DNA of 64,000 bases from Vallitalea guaymasensis (lineage in GTDB: Bacteria > Bacillota > Clostridia > Lachnospirales > Vallitaleaceae). Below, piece after piece: positions 9,318-19,465 of this stretch. Each line of letters opens with the position of its first letter. Within the stretch, counting starts at the first letter, position 1. The notes beneath the pieces are model-generated. The model was not told the DNA's origin and ran no database searches. It saw nothing but the letters and a program-made list of their open reading frames with translations. The stretch is taken from the NCBI RefSeq assembly GCF_018141425.1, contig NZ_CP058561.1, positions 372,001 through 436,000 on the forward strand, written 5' to 3'. The translations under genes were made by a program, and so were the position numbers.

Positions 9318-10640
9318 TTATTTTGATTTATAAATTTCTGCTTGAATCTCTTGAGCCGCTTGTTCTGGTGTATTACCCACGAACATACCTACGATTGAGT
9401 TTCTTGTTCTATCCTGCATAGATGCTAATGGGTCAAAATCAAATACATCAACTGCAATACCTGTAGATGTTCCGCTCAACTCTACAACATCTTGGAATAA
9501 CTTGCTTAGAGAGCCTTCATCAAGTACCATATCATTTCTAGGCATGATACTCTGCGCTTCTTCTGCATATCTTTTCGCTGCATCAGCAGATGTTAGCATT
9601 TTCATTAACTCTATGGTATATTCTTTTTCCTTACCTTCCAATTTTCCATTAATCATGAAAGGATTGATGGATTGCATATCATGATCTTTGAATTGAGGTT
9701 TATCTTCAAAATATGGGAATTTTGCAATCTTGATATCATTATAATACTCAGTCTCTTCTTCACTAGTGAATTTTCCAATGTTCCAAGGACCAGTAATAAT
9801 CATAGCCGCTTCACCTTTTAAGAATTGAGTAATTACAATATCATCACTTAAGCCTGCAACACCCTCTGGAAAAGCACCCATATCATATAATTCTTTTACA
9901 TAGCTAAGTGTTTCCACAACTTCTGAATCTGTCCATTTCATAGTTCTGTCACCAAGAGCCTTTGGTGCATCTGCTCCTAACCATTTGTATAAAATGTTAT
10001 TATGTAGATGTCCCGCCATGTAAGTTGATTTTGCTCCAAGAGCTATTGGAGTTTTATTGATTGCTTTTATTTTTTCAATTGCAGCTTTTAACTCATTCCA
10101 TGTCTCAGGGAATTTATCAATTCCTGCTTCTTTTAGAACTACTTCGTTATAGAAGACTCCTATTAACCCTGATTCAGCTGGTACACCATATGAACCATCA
10201 AAGCCTGGAACCTTATAATAATTGACAGCACCTTCTGTCAAACCTTGGCTCCACTCCTTATCAGCTTCGTATATAGGGTCCATATTCATTATCATACCAT
10301 TCTTAATGTATTCACCAAGATTAGATACTCCTTGAATCCTAAAAATATTAGGTAATGTTCCTGATGCTATATCTGTTTTTAATTTGTTGTTGAAAGAGGA
10401 TTCATCACCTTGTGATTCATCAATTATCACTACATCGGGATGCTTTTCTTCAAAATCCTTTAGGATATCTCTAAAAATCTGTGCTGACATACTTGGTCCT
10501 GCTGATCTTGTCAAAAGTCTAATTTCAATCTTTTCATCTTTCGAATCTTTGGATGTATCTTTTGAAGTGTCTTTGCTACCACAAGCTGTTAAACCAATAC
10601 CCATTGTCAATACTAAAAGTAACGCAATAATTTTTTTCAT
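9318..10640 (-). CDS. Sugar ABC transporter substrate-binding lipoprotein
   Basis: The 440-residue protein starts with a lipoprotein signal ending LTAC (Cys20), followed by a charged Ser/Lys/Asp linker (about 21-37) and a family 1 extracellular binding fold (cluster B). Anchored to the outer face of the membrane, it captures an oligosaccharide and delivers it to the permeases encoded downstream. GGGGGT precedes the ATG. It is the first gene of the operon and is divergent from a YesM/YesN two-component system at 10910, which is the likely regulator. The ligand cannot be read from sequence. Confidence 0.93.
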   Translation of the reverse strand: MKKIIALLLVLTMGIGLTACGSKDTSKDTSKDSKDEKIEIRLLTRSAGPSMSAQIFRDILKDFEEKHPDVVIIDESQGDESSFNNKLKTDIASGTLPNIFRIQGVSNLGEYIKNGMIMNMDPIYEADKEWSQGLTEGAVNYYKVPGFDGSYGVPAESGLIGVFYNEVVLKEAGIDKFPETWNELKAAIEKIKAINKTPIALGAKSTYMAGHLHNNILYKWLGADAPKALGDRTMKWTDSEVVETLSYVKELYDMGAFPEGVAGLSDDIVITQFLKGEAAMIITGPWNIGKFTSEEETEYYNDIKIAKFPYFEDKPQFKDHDMQSINPFMINGKLEGKEKEYTIELMKMLTSADAAKRYAEEAQSIMPRNDMVLDEGSLSKLFQDVVELSGTSTGIAVDVFDFDPLASMQDRTRNSIVGMFVGNTPEQAAQEIQAEIYKSK

Positions 10641-10723
10641 TGTTGTACCCCCTTGTTTTTATATTATGATTCATTATCGCAACTGTATAATATCAAAAAA
10701 TATACAAACCAGCCATAGACATT

Positions 10724-10788
10724 TCTAATATCTTTTGTACTTTTTCTATATATTTTTTACATATAAAATTTTTTCATGTATACTTATA
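10724..10788. promoter_or_regulatory. Putative YesN-type operator repeats
   Basis: In the divergent region between the binding-protein gene and the sensor kinase, 10724-10750 contains ATATCTTTTGTACTTTTT, closely matching 33771-33795 upstream of the other transporter operon. A weaker copy centred on ATGTATACTTATA lies about 41 bases away. Paired sites about 42 bases apart would lie on one DNA face, as expected for a dimeric AraC-type activator. The DNA is very AT-rich, so chance similarity is a real alternative. Confidence 0.4.
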
Positions 10789-10909
10789 GTACATTTACAT
10801 AATTTAAACTTATATTAAATAGTAAGATTAACAATATTGACAAATTCAATAGAAGTTCTAGTAATACTCTTATAACTATTAATGACTCTTGATTAAGGTG
10901 GTAATATTC

Positions 10910-12631
10910 ATGACTGCATTCTCAAAAAAAGTACATACTCTATCAATAAACACAAAGATTTTTCTAAGTATCATATTGACCTCTGCAATTATTATTTCCC
11001 TGATTTTTATTATAACATCAACCATTATTGTATCTCGTCAATTTGACCTTACAACAACTTCTTCATTGAATGAATTGAATTATATATCCAAGCAACTTGA
11101 ATTCTCTCTCACTACAGTTGAGAACTTTGGTAAAACTATAGCTGTAGACCCCATAGTTCAAGAATTGGCAAGTAAATATTATAGAAAAGACCAAGCCTTC
11201 ACATATCTGGATTCCATTGCTCTAAAAAATAGAATTGATACAATAATCCAATCAACAAAATTTATTCATTCTGTATCAATCTATAGCTGTGACAGAAGCC
11301 TCCTTGCTACAACAGATACATCTGCTACTCCACCGGATATACTAGGTATTGATATATCCAAAAACATATGGGTATCAAGAGAAAAGATGCTGCCATATAT
11401 GGTAAAAGATACAATTAATGTTGTATCATATCTACAAGATTTTTACAGCTATGATCTGGGACAGTTATTAGGATATATTGAAATATCAATTCCTGAAACT
11501 GCTATATCAGATATATACAGCTATAATACCAAACACGGTTATGGTAATCAATTCATTCTAGATAAATATGGTTTAATCAAGAGTACAGATGGTTTTTATA
11601 AGTTATATCAATACTACGTCAATTTTCTTGATGTTGTTGAAAATGAATCCTCAGGATATACTTTTTTAGAAGACAATATTGTTTTCTATAGATATTTTCC
11701 CAAACTGGACTGGTATATAATGCATGAAATAAATAGAAATTTCTTTTTGAAGCCATTTTTTACTATTATACTGCTTTCTGCACTAATAGCCTTGTGCGGT
11801 ATAGCACTAGCCACTATTTTCTCTCATAAGATATCAAAAACCATTACTTCACCAATTCACAAACTAATTGGTCATATACAACATGTAATCAAAGGGAATT
11901 GGGAACCAATGGAAGAATTGCAGGTAGGTGAAGAGATAGGATTCCTTTATGGTGAATTCAACAAGATGCTTACAGCCCAATCAAAATTAACTAACGATTT
12001 GATAAAAGAGCAAAAAATGAAGCAAAAATTATCACTAGACCTACTACAACAGCAGATAAACCCTCATTTTCTATACAACGCACTTGACAATATCTGTTCT
12101 CTTGCAGAAATAGATGAAAAAGAAAAACTTACGGACATAGTAATGAATCTTTCTCAGTTCTATAGAGAAATATTGAATAAAGGCAGCTCTTTCATAACTA
12201 TAGAAAATGAATTATCCATCATAGAATCATATTTGCACATTATGCTGATCAGGTATTATAATAAATTCGAATATACTATTGATTGTCCTGACTCCTTAAA
12301 AGATAAAATCTGTCTGAAACTGTTGTTGCAGCCAATTGTTGAAAATAGTATATATCATGGTATAAAAGAAATTGAAGGAAAAGGTATAATAAGAATCAGT
12401 GTCAGAGAATCAGATAATAAGATAATATTCACTGTTACTGATAATGGTATTGGAATTACCAAGGAACGATTAGCGACTATTTGGAGTGAAAACGAAAGCA
12501 GTTTTGGAATAACTAATATAGATAAGAGAGTGAAATTATATTATGGTAAAGATTATGGACTTAATATTACCAGTGAACCCTGTATGGGCTGTGAAGTAAC
12601 AGTAACTATTCCTAAACGAGACAAAATATAA
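10910..12631 (+). CDS. YesM-type sensor histidine kinase
   Basis: This sensor kinase has two membrane helices flanking an extracellular sensing domain (about residues 40-275), a HAMP domain, and the YesM/LytS-type kinase region. QQINPHFLYNALDNI holds the phospho-acceptor His; QPIVENSIYHGIKE is the N box and DNGIGI the G1 box. An ATG at 10910 with AAGGTGG eight bases upstream is preferred over the in-frame TTG at 10889, giving 573 residues. The response regulator gene follows 19 bases later. It is divergent from the sugar-binding lipoprotein gene, so it probably senses that sugar outside the cell. Confidence 0.93.
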   Translation: MTAFSKKVHTLSINTKIFLSIILTSAIIISLIFIITSTIIVSRQFDLTTTSSLNELNYISKQLEFSLTTVENFGKTIAVDPIVQELASKYYRKDQAFTYLDSIALKNRIDTIIQSTKFIHSVSIYSCDRSLLATTDTSATPPDILGIDISKNIWVSREKMLPYMVKDTINVVSYLQDFYSYDLGQLLGYIEISIPETAISDIYSYNTKHGYGNQFILDKYGLIKSTDGFYKLYQYYVNFLDVVENESSGYTFLEDNIVFYRYFPKLDWYIMHEINRNFFLKPFFTIILLSALIALCGIALATIFSHKISKTITSPIHKLIGHIQHVIKGNWEPMEELQVGEEIGFLYGEFNKMLTAQSKLTNDLIKEQKMKQKLSLDLLQQQINPHFLYNALDNICSLAEIDEKEKLTDIVMNLSQFYREILNKGSSFITIENELSIIESYLHIMLIRYYNKFEYTIDCPDSLKDKICLKLLLQPIVENSIYHGIKEIEGKGIIRISVRESDNKIIFTVTDNGIGITKERLATIWSENESSFGITNIDKRVKLYYGKDYGLNITSEPCMGCEVTVTIPKRDKI

Positions 12632-12650
12632 TTATATGGAGGTTTTTTCT

Positions 12651-14168
12651 ATGTTAACTGTTTTAATTGCTGATGATGAATATTTTATTAGACAAAGATT
12701 AAAGAAAATTATTGACTGGGAAGAATTAAAACTAGAATTCATTGGTGAAGCAGAAAATGGAAATGAAGTTATAGATAAAATAAGTAATACTCAAGTTGAT
12801 ATACTCATGTTGGATATAAAAATGCCTATAAAATCGGGAATTCAAGTAGCTGAATATATTATGACTAATAATATCAACACTAAAATCATTATATTAACTG
12901 GTTACAACGATTTTGATTATGCTCAAAAAGCCGTTAAGTTCAAGGTAGAAGATTATCTATTAAAACCTATCAATAAGGAAACATTGAATGAAGCACTTCT
13001 TTCATGCAAGAATACTATACTCAAATCTATAGAAAAACAGCAAAAGATATATGATTATAATAATTACCAAAAGCGTACACATTTATATAATACCATCTTG
13101 GATTTTAATAATATCCACAGCCTATATAAAAAATATCCTGATATCAAAAATTATGATTCATTGCTCTTTATAGGTGTATTCTGTCCAGAAGATCATGATA
13201 ATTACATATCATCATTCATAAATCATTTATCAAAGCACTTTAACGAGTTAAATAAAAAAACTGTTTTAGCTCAATCATTTAAAGAAAACGAATCAGTATC
13301 AATAATTCAATTAATAATCAAAAGTAAATCTGCAATTAAGATTAATTATATTAATCAACTAATAACCAATTATATAACTGACTCTGTTAATGTTTTTATA
13401 TCTATTGGTGATTTTATACCTATAAACGAGAATTGGACTAGAAACTATAATCTAGTATGGAATCTTCTTTATCAGAGATATTTTATTGATGATAATATTA
13501 TATTAAGCAAAAATTCATTGTCACTTAATAAAAATAAGCCAAAATCAATTGCTATAAGAAAAAAATTATTATTATGCTTGAATTCCAAGAATTCCAGAGA
13601 CCTTACCAAATTGATAAATGATATCTTCATTAATATTAGAAAAAATGCTTCTAAAGATTATCTTATCTTGTCATTAACTGAAATATTTGTTACTCTACAG
13701 ATAAATTTTCCTGACCAGATTAATTCTAAGAGATGTATTAACAGTTTTGTGCAAGAATTAATATCCGAAGACTATTCTCTACAACATCTACAAGATATAG
13801 TTGTAGCTTACACTAATCAATGTATGGATTACGTCAATCACGAAAAACCATCCAATACATCTTTAGTCAATAGGGTGATTAAGTATATACAGAAAACCTA
13901 TGCAGACCCTACTCTATCTGTAGCTGAGATATCGGATTTCTTTGAACTGACTCCTACTTACTTAGGAAGTATATTCAAAAAAATAGCTGGCCAGTCCATT
14001 CTGCAATATATTACGGAACTTAGAATGGAACAAGCCAAAAAACTTCTTAATACCAATAAATACAATGTCACTGAGATATCACAGATGGTTGGATACTCTG
14101 ATGTATTCTACTTCAGTAAAAAGTTCAAGAAGATTCACGGATGCTCTCCTAAGCATTATTCTTCTTAA
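12651..14168 (+). CDS. YesN-type response regulator, AraC family output
   Basis: The N-terminal receiver domain (1-120) carries Asp8/Asp9, the phospho-acceptor Asp55 in MLDIKMPIKSG, and Lys in DYLLKPI. A long linker leads to a C-terminal AraC double helix-turn-helix (about 400-505) with SVAEISDFFELTPTYLGSIF and the family ending GYSDVFYFSKKFKKIHGCSP. The ATG at 12651 is chosen because GGAGG begins only at 12638; an ATG at 12636 would overlap it. Length 505 residues is normal. It likely activates the divergent transporter operon. Its 3' end converges with the threonine aldolase gene seven bases away. Confidence 0.93.
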   Translation: MLTVLIADDEYFIRQRLKKIIDWEELKLEFIGEAENGNEVIDKISNTQVDILMLDIKMPIKSGIQVAEYIMTNNINTKIIILTGYNDFDYAQKAVKFKVEDYLLKPINKETLNEALLSCKNTILKSIEKQQKIYDYNNYQKRTHLYNTILDFNNIHSLYKKYPDIKNYDSLLFIGVFCPEDHDNYISSFINHLSKHFNELNKKTVLAQSFKENESVSIIQLIIKSKSAIKINYINQLITNYITDSVNVFISIGDFIPINENWTRNYNLVWNLLYQRYFIDDNIILSKNSLSLNKNKPKSIAIRKKLLLCLNSKNSRDLTKLINDIFINIRKNASKDYLILSLTEIFVTLQINFPDQINSKRCINSFVQELISEDYSLQHLQDIVVAYTNQCMDYVNHEKPSNTSLVNRVIKYIQKTYADPTLSVAEISDFFELTPTYLGSIFKKIAGQSILQYITELRMEQAKKLLNTNKYNVTEISQMVGYSDVFYFSKKFKKIHGCSPKHYSS

Positions 14169-14175
14169 CATTCTA

Positions 14176-15195
14176 CTACTTGTTCAGATACTCATTAGTA
14201 CATTCAACTATATAATCAACATCTTTTTCGCTGACATCATTATTGGTTACAAAACGCATAATACCATTTTCAGGGCCATTAACTTTGATATCTTTTTTAT
14301 TGTAATAACTAATTATATCATCATAATCTATATCCTTAGTTATCTTGAAGAATACCATATTGATGTGAGTATCTTCCAAGAACACTTGAATATTGTCTAA
14401 GTCATTTAATTTAGCTGCCAAATTCTTAGCATTTTCATGGTCAATATGCAAACGCTTTGTCATGTCTTTCAATGCTACCAATCCAGCCGCTGCTAATATA
14501 CCAGATTGTCGTAATCCACCACCCATAAGTTTTCGATTCTTTCTGGCTTTGTCAATAAAAGTTTTAGTTCCTGCTACAATGGAACCAACTGGAGCACATA
14601 GACCTTTTGACAAACAGAACATTACAGAATCACAATATCCAGTAATCTCTTTTGCCTCTACGTCAAGTGCAGCTGCCGCATTAAATAACCTTGCACCATC
14701 CAGATGTATTGGTATATCATGATTTTTGGCAACTGAATATATTTCTTTTAATACTTCTATTGGTATGACTCTTCCATTGGAATGAGCATTTTCCACACAT
14801 ATAAGACCTGTTTTTGGATAATGCAAGTCGTCTTCCCTTATTTTACTTTTTATCTCTTCTACATCCAATATTCCCTTGTTACTTGTAAGAGTTCTAAGTT
14901 GAACACCTGCAATTACAGATGATGAACCAACCTCATGTTGTACTATATGACAATCATCCCCTAATATCACTTCATCCCCACGATTACAATGTGTTAGTAG
15001 AGAAACTTGGTTTCCAAAAGTTCCACTTGGTACGAATAAAGCAGCCTCTTTACCAACTAACTTGGCAGCATATTCCTCCAACTCATTTACTGTAGGGTCA
15101 TCTCCATAGACATCATCTCCGACAACAGCATTATACATAGCTTCTCTCATCTTAGTTGTTGGATTAGTTACCGTATCACTTCTCAAATCAATCAT
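14176..15195 (-). CDS. ltaE: Low-specificity L-threonine aldolase
   Basis: The 339-residue PLP enzyme cleaves L-threonine or L-allo-threonine to glycine and acetaldehyde. It begins MIDLRSDTVTNPT, with GDDVYGDDPTVNELE at 27-41, His83 (ring-stacking position), Asp166 in HLDGARL (pyridine-nitrogen contact) and Lys197 in CLSKGLCAPVGS (Schiff base). These are the standard beta-eliminating lyase-family residues. AAGGAGGATACTAGT precedes the ATG. It is transcribed alone from its own extended -10 promoter and shows no link to the sugar genes beyond proximity. Confidence 0.93.
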   Translation of the reverse strand: MIDLRSDTVTNPTTKMREAMYNAVVGDDVYGDDPTVNELEEYAAKLVGKEAALFVPSGTFGNQVSLLTHCNRGDEVILGDDCHIVQHEVGSSSVIAGVQLRTLTSNKGILDVEEIKSKIREDDLHYPKTGLICVENAHSNGRVIPIEVLKEIYSVAKNHDIPIHLDGARLFNAAAALDVEAKEITGYCDSVMFCLSKGLCAPVGSIVAGTKTFIDKARKNRKLMGGGLRQSGILAAAGLVALKDMTKRLHIDHENAKNLAAKLNDLDNIQVFLEDTHINMVFFKITKDIDYDDIISYYNKKDIKVNGPENGIMRFVTNNDVSEKDVDYIVECTNEYLNK

Positions 15196-15227
15196 ACTAG
15201 TATCCTCCTTCGCAAATCTTGTTATAC

Positions 15228-15233
15228 ATTATA
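15228..15233 (-). promoter_or_regulatory. Extended -10 promoter of threonine aldolase gene
   Basis: On the minus strand the sequence reads TGTTATAAT, an extended -10 element, 33 bases upstream of the start codon. No convincing -35 is present 17 bases further upstream, which fits an extended -10 promoter. Confidence 0.45.
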
Positions 15234-15338
15234 ACATTAATTATTGATAACTAAAATTAAAAATTATATATAATTCATATTATATATTACCAACCCTGAA
15301 TCTCTTAATAATTTTAATTCTCTACATATACAAAACAA

Positions 15339-15377
15339 AGATAAAGGCATCTAATGTACTATCAGACACCTTTATCT
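15339..15377 (-). terminator. Terminator after GH98-like gene
   Basis: AGATAAAGG (15339-15347) pairs perfectly with CCTTTATCT (15369-15377), with a further short TCT/AGA pair inside. On the minus strand it is followed by TTTGTTTTG. It lies 20 bases past the stop of the gene at 15398. Confidence 0.75.
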
Positions 15378-15397
15378 ACTGTTCATAATTTAATATC

Positions 15398-18049
15398 CTA
15401 ATTATAAACCTCAAACTCATATATTGATGGGTCTCTGCCCCAACCACAAGAGTCTGTTTTAGATGATGTAATATATAATCTTACCTTACTTGATTCTATA
15501 GGTTCAAATATATTGATACAATAATGACCTATAGTTGAATCTTCAGTAATATCTATCCAATCATTACCATCCAGGTATTGTAACTTATAACCTGTTATCC
15601 TATCCAAAAATTCTCTCAATACAATCTTACTGAAAGTAGTAGGCTCACCAAAATCAATTTCCAGCCATTCACCAGGTCCAGTACCCCCTGCCGCATTCCA
15701 TCTAGACATAAGGTTATTATCAGTTACATTATTGGCTTTATAGAAATCGTCATTATTGTGATAACTGGAACAGCTTACATTCTTATTAGCAGCAAGATTA
15801 TATCCTAGATCACTTACTGGAATCTCATCACTCTCACTGTATAATTCAAATTCATATATTGATGGTTCACTTCCCCATCCATTGGAATCTTTTTTAGTCT
15901 CTGTTACATATAGCCTTACTTTATTAGCCGTTACTGGATCAAAATCAAAAGTATGTACTGAATTATCAACATTAGTTGCAGCTGCAATATTAACCCACTG
16001 GATTCCATCCCAATATTGAAGCTCATATCCAGTCATCCTATCCAGAAATTCTTTAATTACAACTTTATTGAATGTAACTTTTTTGTCAAATTCAAGCTTC
16101 ATCCATGAACCTGCTTGGTCACTATGTGCCGCATTCCATCTTGTGTTCATAGAACCATCAATAGCATACTCATCTATGTTATCCCCGTTTTCGTAGCTGG
16201 AAGTACTTACATGTGCAAAAGGAGCAATGTTTTTACTGGTAGTATCCTCGTTAATCCCTGTTGCATTAACTGTTATATCAACTGGTCCATTATGATTTAC
16301 TGTTATTGTATATTCTTTTAGTGCTTCGTCCCAAGATGCAGAATAATTATAACCATTATTACCCTCTATACTAGTTATACTTGGTTCGCCATCTGTAGCT
16401 CCCTTAATCTTAATGATACTCTGGCGAAGTTCATCATCTGTAGGATTAGCAATATACTGATTACGAACATACTCTTTGATATCATTTTTAAATTCATAAT
16501 TAGGATTATTCCATACATCTGTTTCAGCATCAATACGATAATTGCTAAGATGTATATCAAGAGAATTTTCACCTTCTTCGATAATGCTGAAGGTATGAGG
16601 GTCAATCTGTCCACTGATACTTGTACAGGTATTTATTTTAAGAGGAAACTCAAAAGTAGTAGCAACATTCTCATTCTCATGAGGGTTAGCAATAAACCAG
16701 TTATCATCAACATTTACAAACCAAGAATCACCAGTCCCTATAGAATGATAAATAGAATTCATAAGGTTGACCTTTTCATAAACAGATGGAAAATGACCAT
16801 CATATTTATTAGAATGAAGAATACTAGTAAAATGATTCATCTCATCTTCACCTGATAAAACAGGTAATATTGGTATTCCAAAATATCTTCCATTGGAAGG
16901 CATCCATTCATGCTCACTATTATCAGCACCATACAATTTCTTGAAGAATTCATCATCCTCTAATGCACCTGGCTTCTGCTCAGTTGGATGGAATGCAACC
17001 TTGACTTTATCATATACTTCCTGTTTACTTGGAATAATAGAATCGTTAATCATTTTTCTAATCAGTGGTAGAACAACATTATTGAATGCTGGTGTCAACT
17101 GGTCTGATTCCATAGATGTAAAACCATGGTAAGGACATTCCAATGAAAAAACATTGGCACCAAATGCCATATCCTGTAACCAGTCCACTCCATATTGGGC
17201 ATCTGGGAATGTGAATACTTTCTTCCATTCATCTTTTCTGAATATATCTGTCCATATAACAGATTCAGGTTCTTCATACAATCTTGAATAACCTGCTTCA
17301 GCCCATAACCAGTCTTCTGAATTGCTTCCCCAATTGCCTGCTAAGTCCGATAACCATAATCCCATTGCCGCCGCTGGTGTAACAAAACGCTTACTTTTTC
17401 CATTGTGCTTATCCATAATAATAATATGCTCACTGTTATCCTTGAATTTATTGAAGAGCTCATTATCAGCTCCTATCTTAAGAAAAACATGTGTAGTAAA
17501 GGTAGCCATATCCTGCCATATGAAATAACCACCTTTGGCTGCTACAGTATCAATAGTATCCTTCATAGATTGTATTGTACTGGCATCTGGCGTAACTACA
17601 CCTAGATTGGCAACACTAAGCTCTGCAATACATAATCCAATAAGTACAGAATACTCATCAAACAACTGTGAATAATAGGATTTTGGTATATTACTATGAG
17701 TATTGAAGGATTCATTTTGGATAATTACAGGAACACCTAATTCTTGTGCTTTATCCAACATGCTTTCAATCCAGTTCCTATTGACTTCAGTATAATTGTA
17801 AGGAGATTCAGGCAATATCATGATAGCAAAGTAATCTTTGACATCATCAGGTAATATATTCCAAAATGCTTCAATATTATCTGGTCCCTGATCTCCATAA
17901 TATATATTATAGAAAAATAAAGGATTATCTTCCGATATAGGTCTTCTAAGAGGTGTTGACGCTTGAACATCATTATTGATATTGAACACACTAGACATAT
18001 AACTAAATAAAAAAACCGATATTATGAAAAGACTTACAATTCGTTTCAT
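15398..18049 (-). CDS. Secreted GH98-like endo-beta-galactosidase with two F5/8C modules
   Basis: The 883-residue protein has a signal peptide (about 1-31, ending NNDVQA), then RRPISEDNPLFFYNIYYG and LPDDVKDYFAIMI, resembling the start of the GH98 catalytic domain, which continues with FIWQDMATFTTH and WLWAEAGYSRLYEE. A beta-sandwich follows, then two F5/8 type C (CBM32-like) modules at about 610-748 and 750-883. The ATG at 18049 follows GGAGG at proper spacing; an upstream ATG at 18085 would precede that site. Known GH98 enzymes release A/B blood-group trisaccharides or cut LewisY glycans. Specificity here is inferred. It is terminated by the hairpin at 15339. Confidence 0.7.
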   Translation of the reverse strand: MKRIVSLFIISVFLFSYMSSVFNINNDVQASTPLRRPISEDNPLFFYNIYYGDQGPDNIEAFWNILPDDVKDYFAIMILPESPYNYTEVNRNWIESMLDKAQELGVPVIIQNESFNTHSNIPKSYYSQLFDEYSVLIGLCIAELSVANLGVVTPDASTIQSMKDTIDTVAAKGGYFIWQDMATFTTHVFLKIGADNELFNKFKDNSEHIIIMDKHNGKSKRFVTPAAAMGLWLSDLAGNWGSNSEDWLWAEAGYSRLYEEPESVIWTDIFRKDEWKKVFTFPDAQYGVDWLQDMAFGANVFSLECPYHGFTSMESDQLTPAFNNVVLPLIRKMINDSIIPSKQEVYDKVKVAFHPTEQKPGALEDDEFFKKLYGADNSEHEWMPSNGRYFGIPILPVLSGEDEMNHFTSILHSNKYDGHFPSVYEKVNLMNSIYHSIGTGDSWFVNVDDNWFIANPHENENVATTFEFPLKINTCTSISGQIDPHTFSIIEEGENSLDIHLSNYRIDAETDVWNNPNYEFKNDIKEYVRNQYIANPTDDELRQSIIKIKGATDGEPSITSIEGNNGYNYSASWDEALKEYTITVNHNGPVDITVNATGINEDTTSKNIAPFAHVSTSSYENGDNIDEYAIDGSMNTRWNAAHSDQAGSWMKLEFDKKVTFNKVVIKEFLDRMTGYELQYWDGIQWVNIAAATNVDNSVHTFDFDPVTANKVRLYVTETKKDSNGWGSEPSIYEFELYSESDEIPVSDLGYNLAANKNVSCSSYHNNDDFYKANNVTDNNLMSRWNAAGGTGPGEWLEIDFGEPTTFSKIVLREFLDRITGYKLQYLDGNDWIDITEDSTIGHYCINIFEPIESSKVRLYITSSKTDSCGWGRDPSIYEFEVYN

Positions 18050-18154
18050 TACTTTTCCTCCATATTGTATAGTTTTTAACTGCATTGAACTTCAAGAAAA
18101 CGGCTATGTAGTATTATTCTAGCAGAGAAATATCCCCGTAAGTCAAATTAAACA

Positions 18155-18235
18155 GCTCATATATCATCACCTCAATTATAACTTATTTATTTCATATCTT
18201 AATTATATTGAAATAAATATGGTGGATATATGAGC
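18155..18235. repeat. Large interrupted inverted repeat in intergenic region
   Basis: Three nested pairings lie between the UroD-family and GH98-like genes: GCTCATATATC (18155-18165) with GATATATGAGC (18225-18235), CACC (18168-18171) with GGTG (18221-18224), and ATTTATTTCA (18185-18194) with TGAAATAAAT (18209-18218). All are perfect. On the minus strand the outer arm is followed by TGTTTAATTTG, so it could end the UroD transcript, or it could be a leader structure or operator for the GH98-like gene 106 bases downstream. Confidence 0.65.
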
Positions 18236-18297
18236 ATATTTTTACATTCCTTATCTTTTATTTACTTATCAGATTAAAAAGCATAACATATGTACTA

Positions 18298-19347
18298 TTA
18301 GTAATAAAAAGCGTACTTCTCCATTGCATCCATCAACGCTTTAACATTTTCCAAAGGGATTCCAGGATAAAGTCCATAGATCATCATGAGACCGCCTTCT
18401 TTTCTTCCTATTTTTTCTACCTCTTCTCTAATAAGTGTATCAACCTCCTTTGGAGTACCATTAGGAGTAATGAATTGTCTATCAATATCAAGCTCTATAC
18501 AAACTTTTCCAGCGAACTTATCTGCTATCCAATCAACACCATTTGTATTATCCTGCATGTTTATAACTTCTACTCCACCATCAATAAGATCATCAATTAG
18601 ATCATGCAAATCCCCATCAGAGTGCATATGGACAATAACTCCTTTATCACGAGCTGGTTTCATTAGTCTCTCATAACTTGGTTTTATATATTGCTTAAAA
18701 TAATCAGGTGATATCATAGGTCCTTTCTGCATTCCAAGATCCTCTGCATAACCCATCACATCAACACCTATTTCAAGGTATTTATTAACGATATAACTGT
18801 TGAATTCTTCAACCATATCAATTAATTTTACAAGATTAGGATGATTATCAACCATATCAAAAATAAGGTTTTGATACCCTCTTATATCACATAATTGAAG
18901 AAAAGTATGTCCATGACGTAGTCCTCTATAAACCAAATCTCCATTCTCCTTGATTCTTCTAATATCTTCGGCTGCTTTATTCCAATCAATTTTACCTATA
19001 CCCATACACTTTGTAGGGTCTGGTGCTTTATAGTCAGTAAAAGCTCCCCAATCAGCTAACGGATGCTTAGTTACAGTACCTGTAATTCCATCCATTGATG
19101 TTTCCCATAAGCAACCCCAATCATCTACAAATGGCTCATTTTTACGTGCACAATTAGCGAATACAGGTTTGTAGACCCCTTTTGGTCTCTTGAAATCAGG
19201 AAACAGGAATTTATGTGTTTCCATTAATTCAAATAGTTCTTCTTGAGGATAATGCTCCCAACAAGCATCATTGATATGAAATGTCATAGGGATATAATCA
19301 GGTCTTTCGAACCTTACTGCTTTTTGATAATTTATTTTATTAATCAT
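18298..19347 (-). CDS. Uroporphyrinogen decarboxylase (UroD) family protein
   Basis: The 349-residue protein resembles the UroD/MtaA-like superfamily: RFERPDYIPMTFH at the N-terminus, and VDVMGYAEDLGMQKGPMISPDYFKQYIKPSYE followed by HMHSDGDLHDLIDDLIDGGVEVIN in the barrel. No haem biosynthesis genes are near, and true HemE motifs are absent, so it is probably a methyltransferase-like or other UroD-fold enzyme of the kind often found beside carbohydrate loci in Clostridia. AGGAGG precedes the ATG. It is divergent from the AraC regulator at 19466, which may control it. Substrate unknown. Confidence 0.82.
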   Translation of the reverse strand: MINKINYQKAVRFERPDYIPMTFHINDACWEHYPQEELFELMETHKFLFPDFKRPKGVYKPVFANCARKNEPFVDDWGCLWETSMDGITGTVTKHPLADWGAFTDYKAPDPTKCMGIGKIDWNKAAEDIRRIKENGDLVYRGLRHGHTFLQLCDIRGYQNLIFDMVDNHPNLVKLIDMVEEFNSYIVNKYLEIGVDVMGYAEDLGMQKGPMISPDYFKQYIKPSYERLMKPARDKGVIVHMHSDGDLHDLIDDLIDGGVEVINMQDNTNGVDWIADKFAGKVCIELDIDRQFITPNGTPKEVDTLIREEVEKIGRKEGGLMMIYGLYPGIPLENVKALMDAMEKYAFYY

Positions 19348-19465
19348 AGAATTTACCTCCTGCTTTTTGCTACATTATATCAAAATCATCTAGAACTTTC
19401 TTTCAAAATAGTAACGTGCTATAATATCATACAAATGGATAAAAATTATATAGGGGAGATTATTG

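Noticed and set aside
14065-14400. 111-codon plus-strand frame spanning the ends of two convergent genes
   Set aside because: It overlaps the AraC domain of YesN and the end of threonine aldolase; no start signal.
18114-18167. 17-codon frame MIYELFNLTYGDISLLE before the GH98-like gene
   Set aside because: GAGGTG abuts its ATG with no spacing, and there is no evidence that it is translated; mentioned only as part of the inverted-repeat finding.
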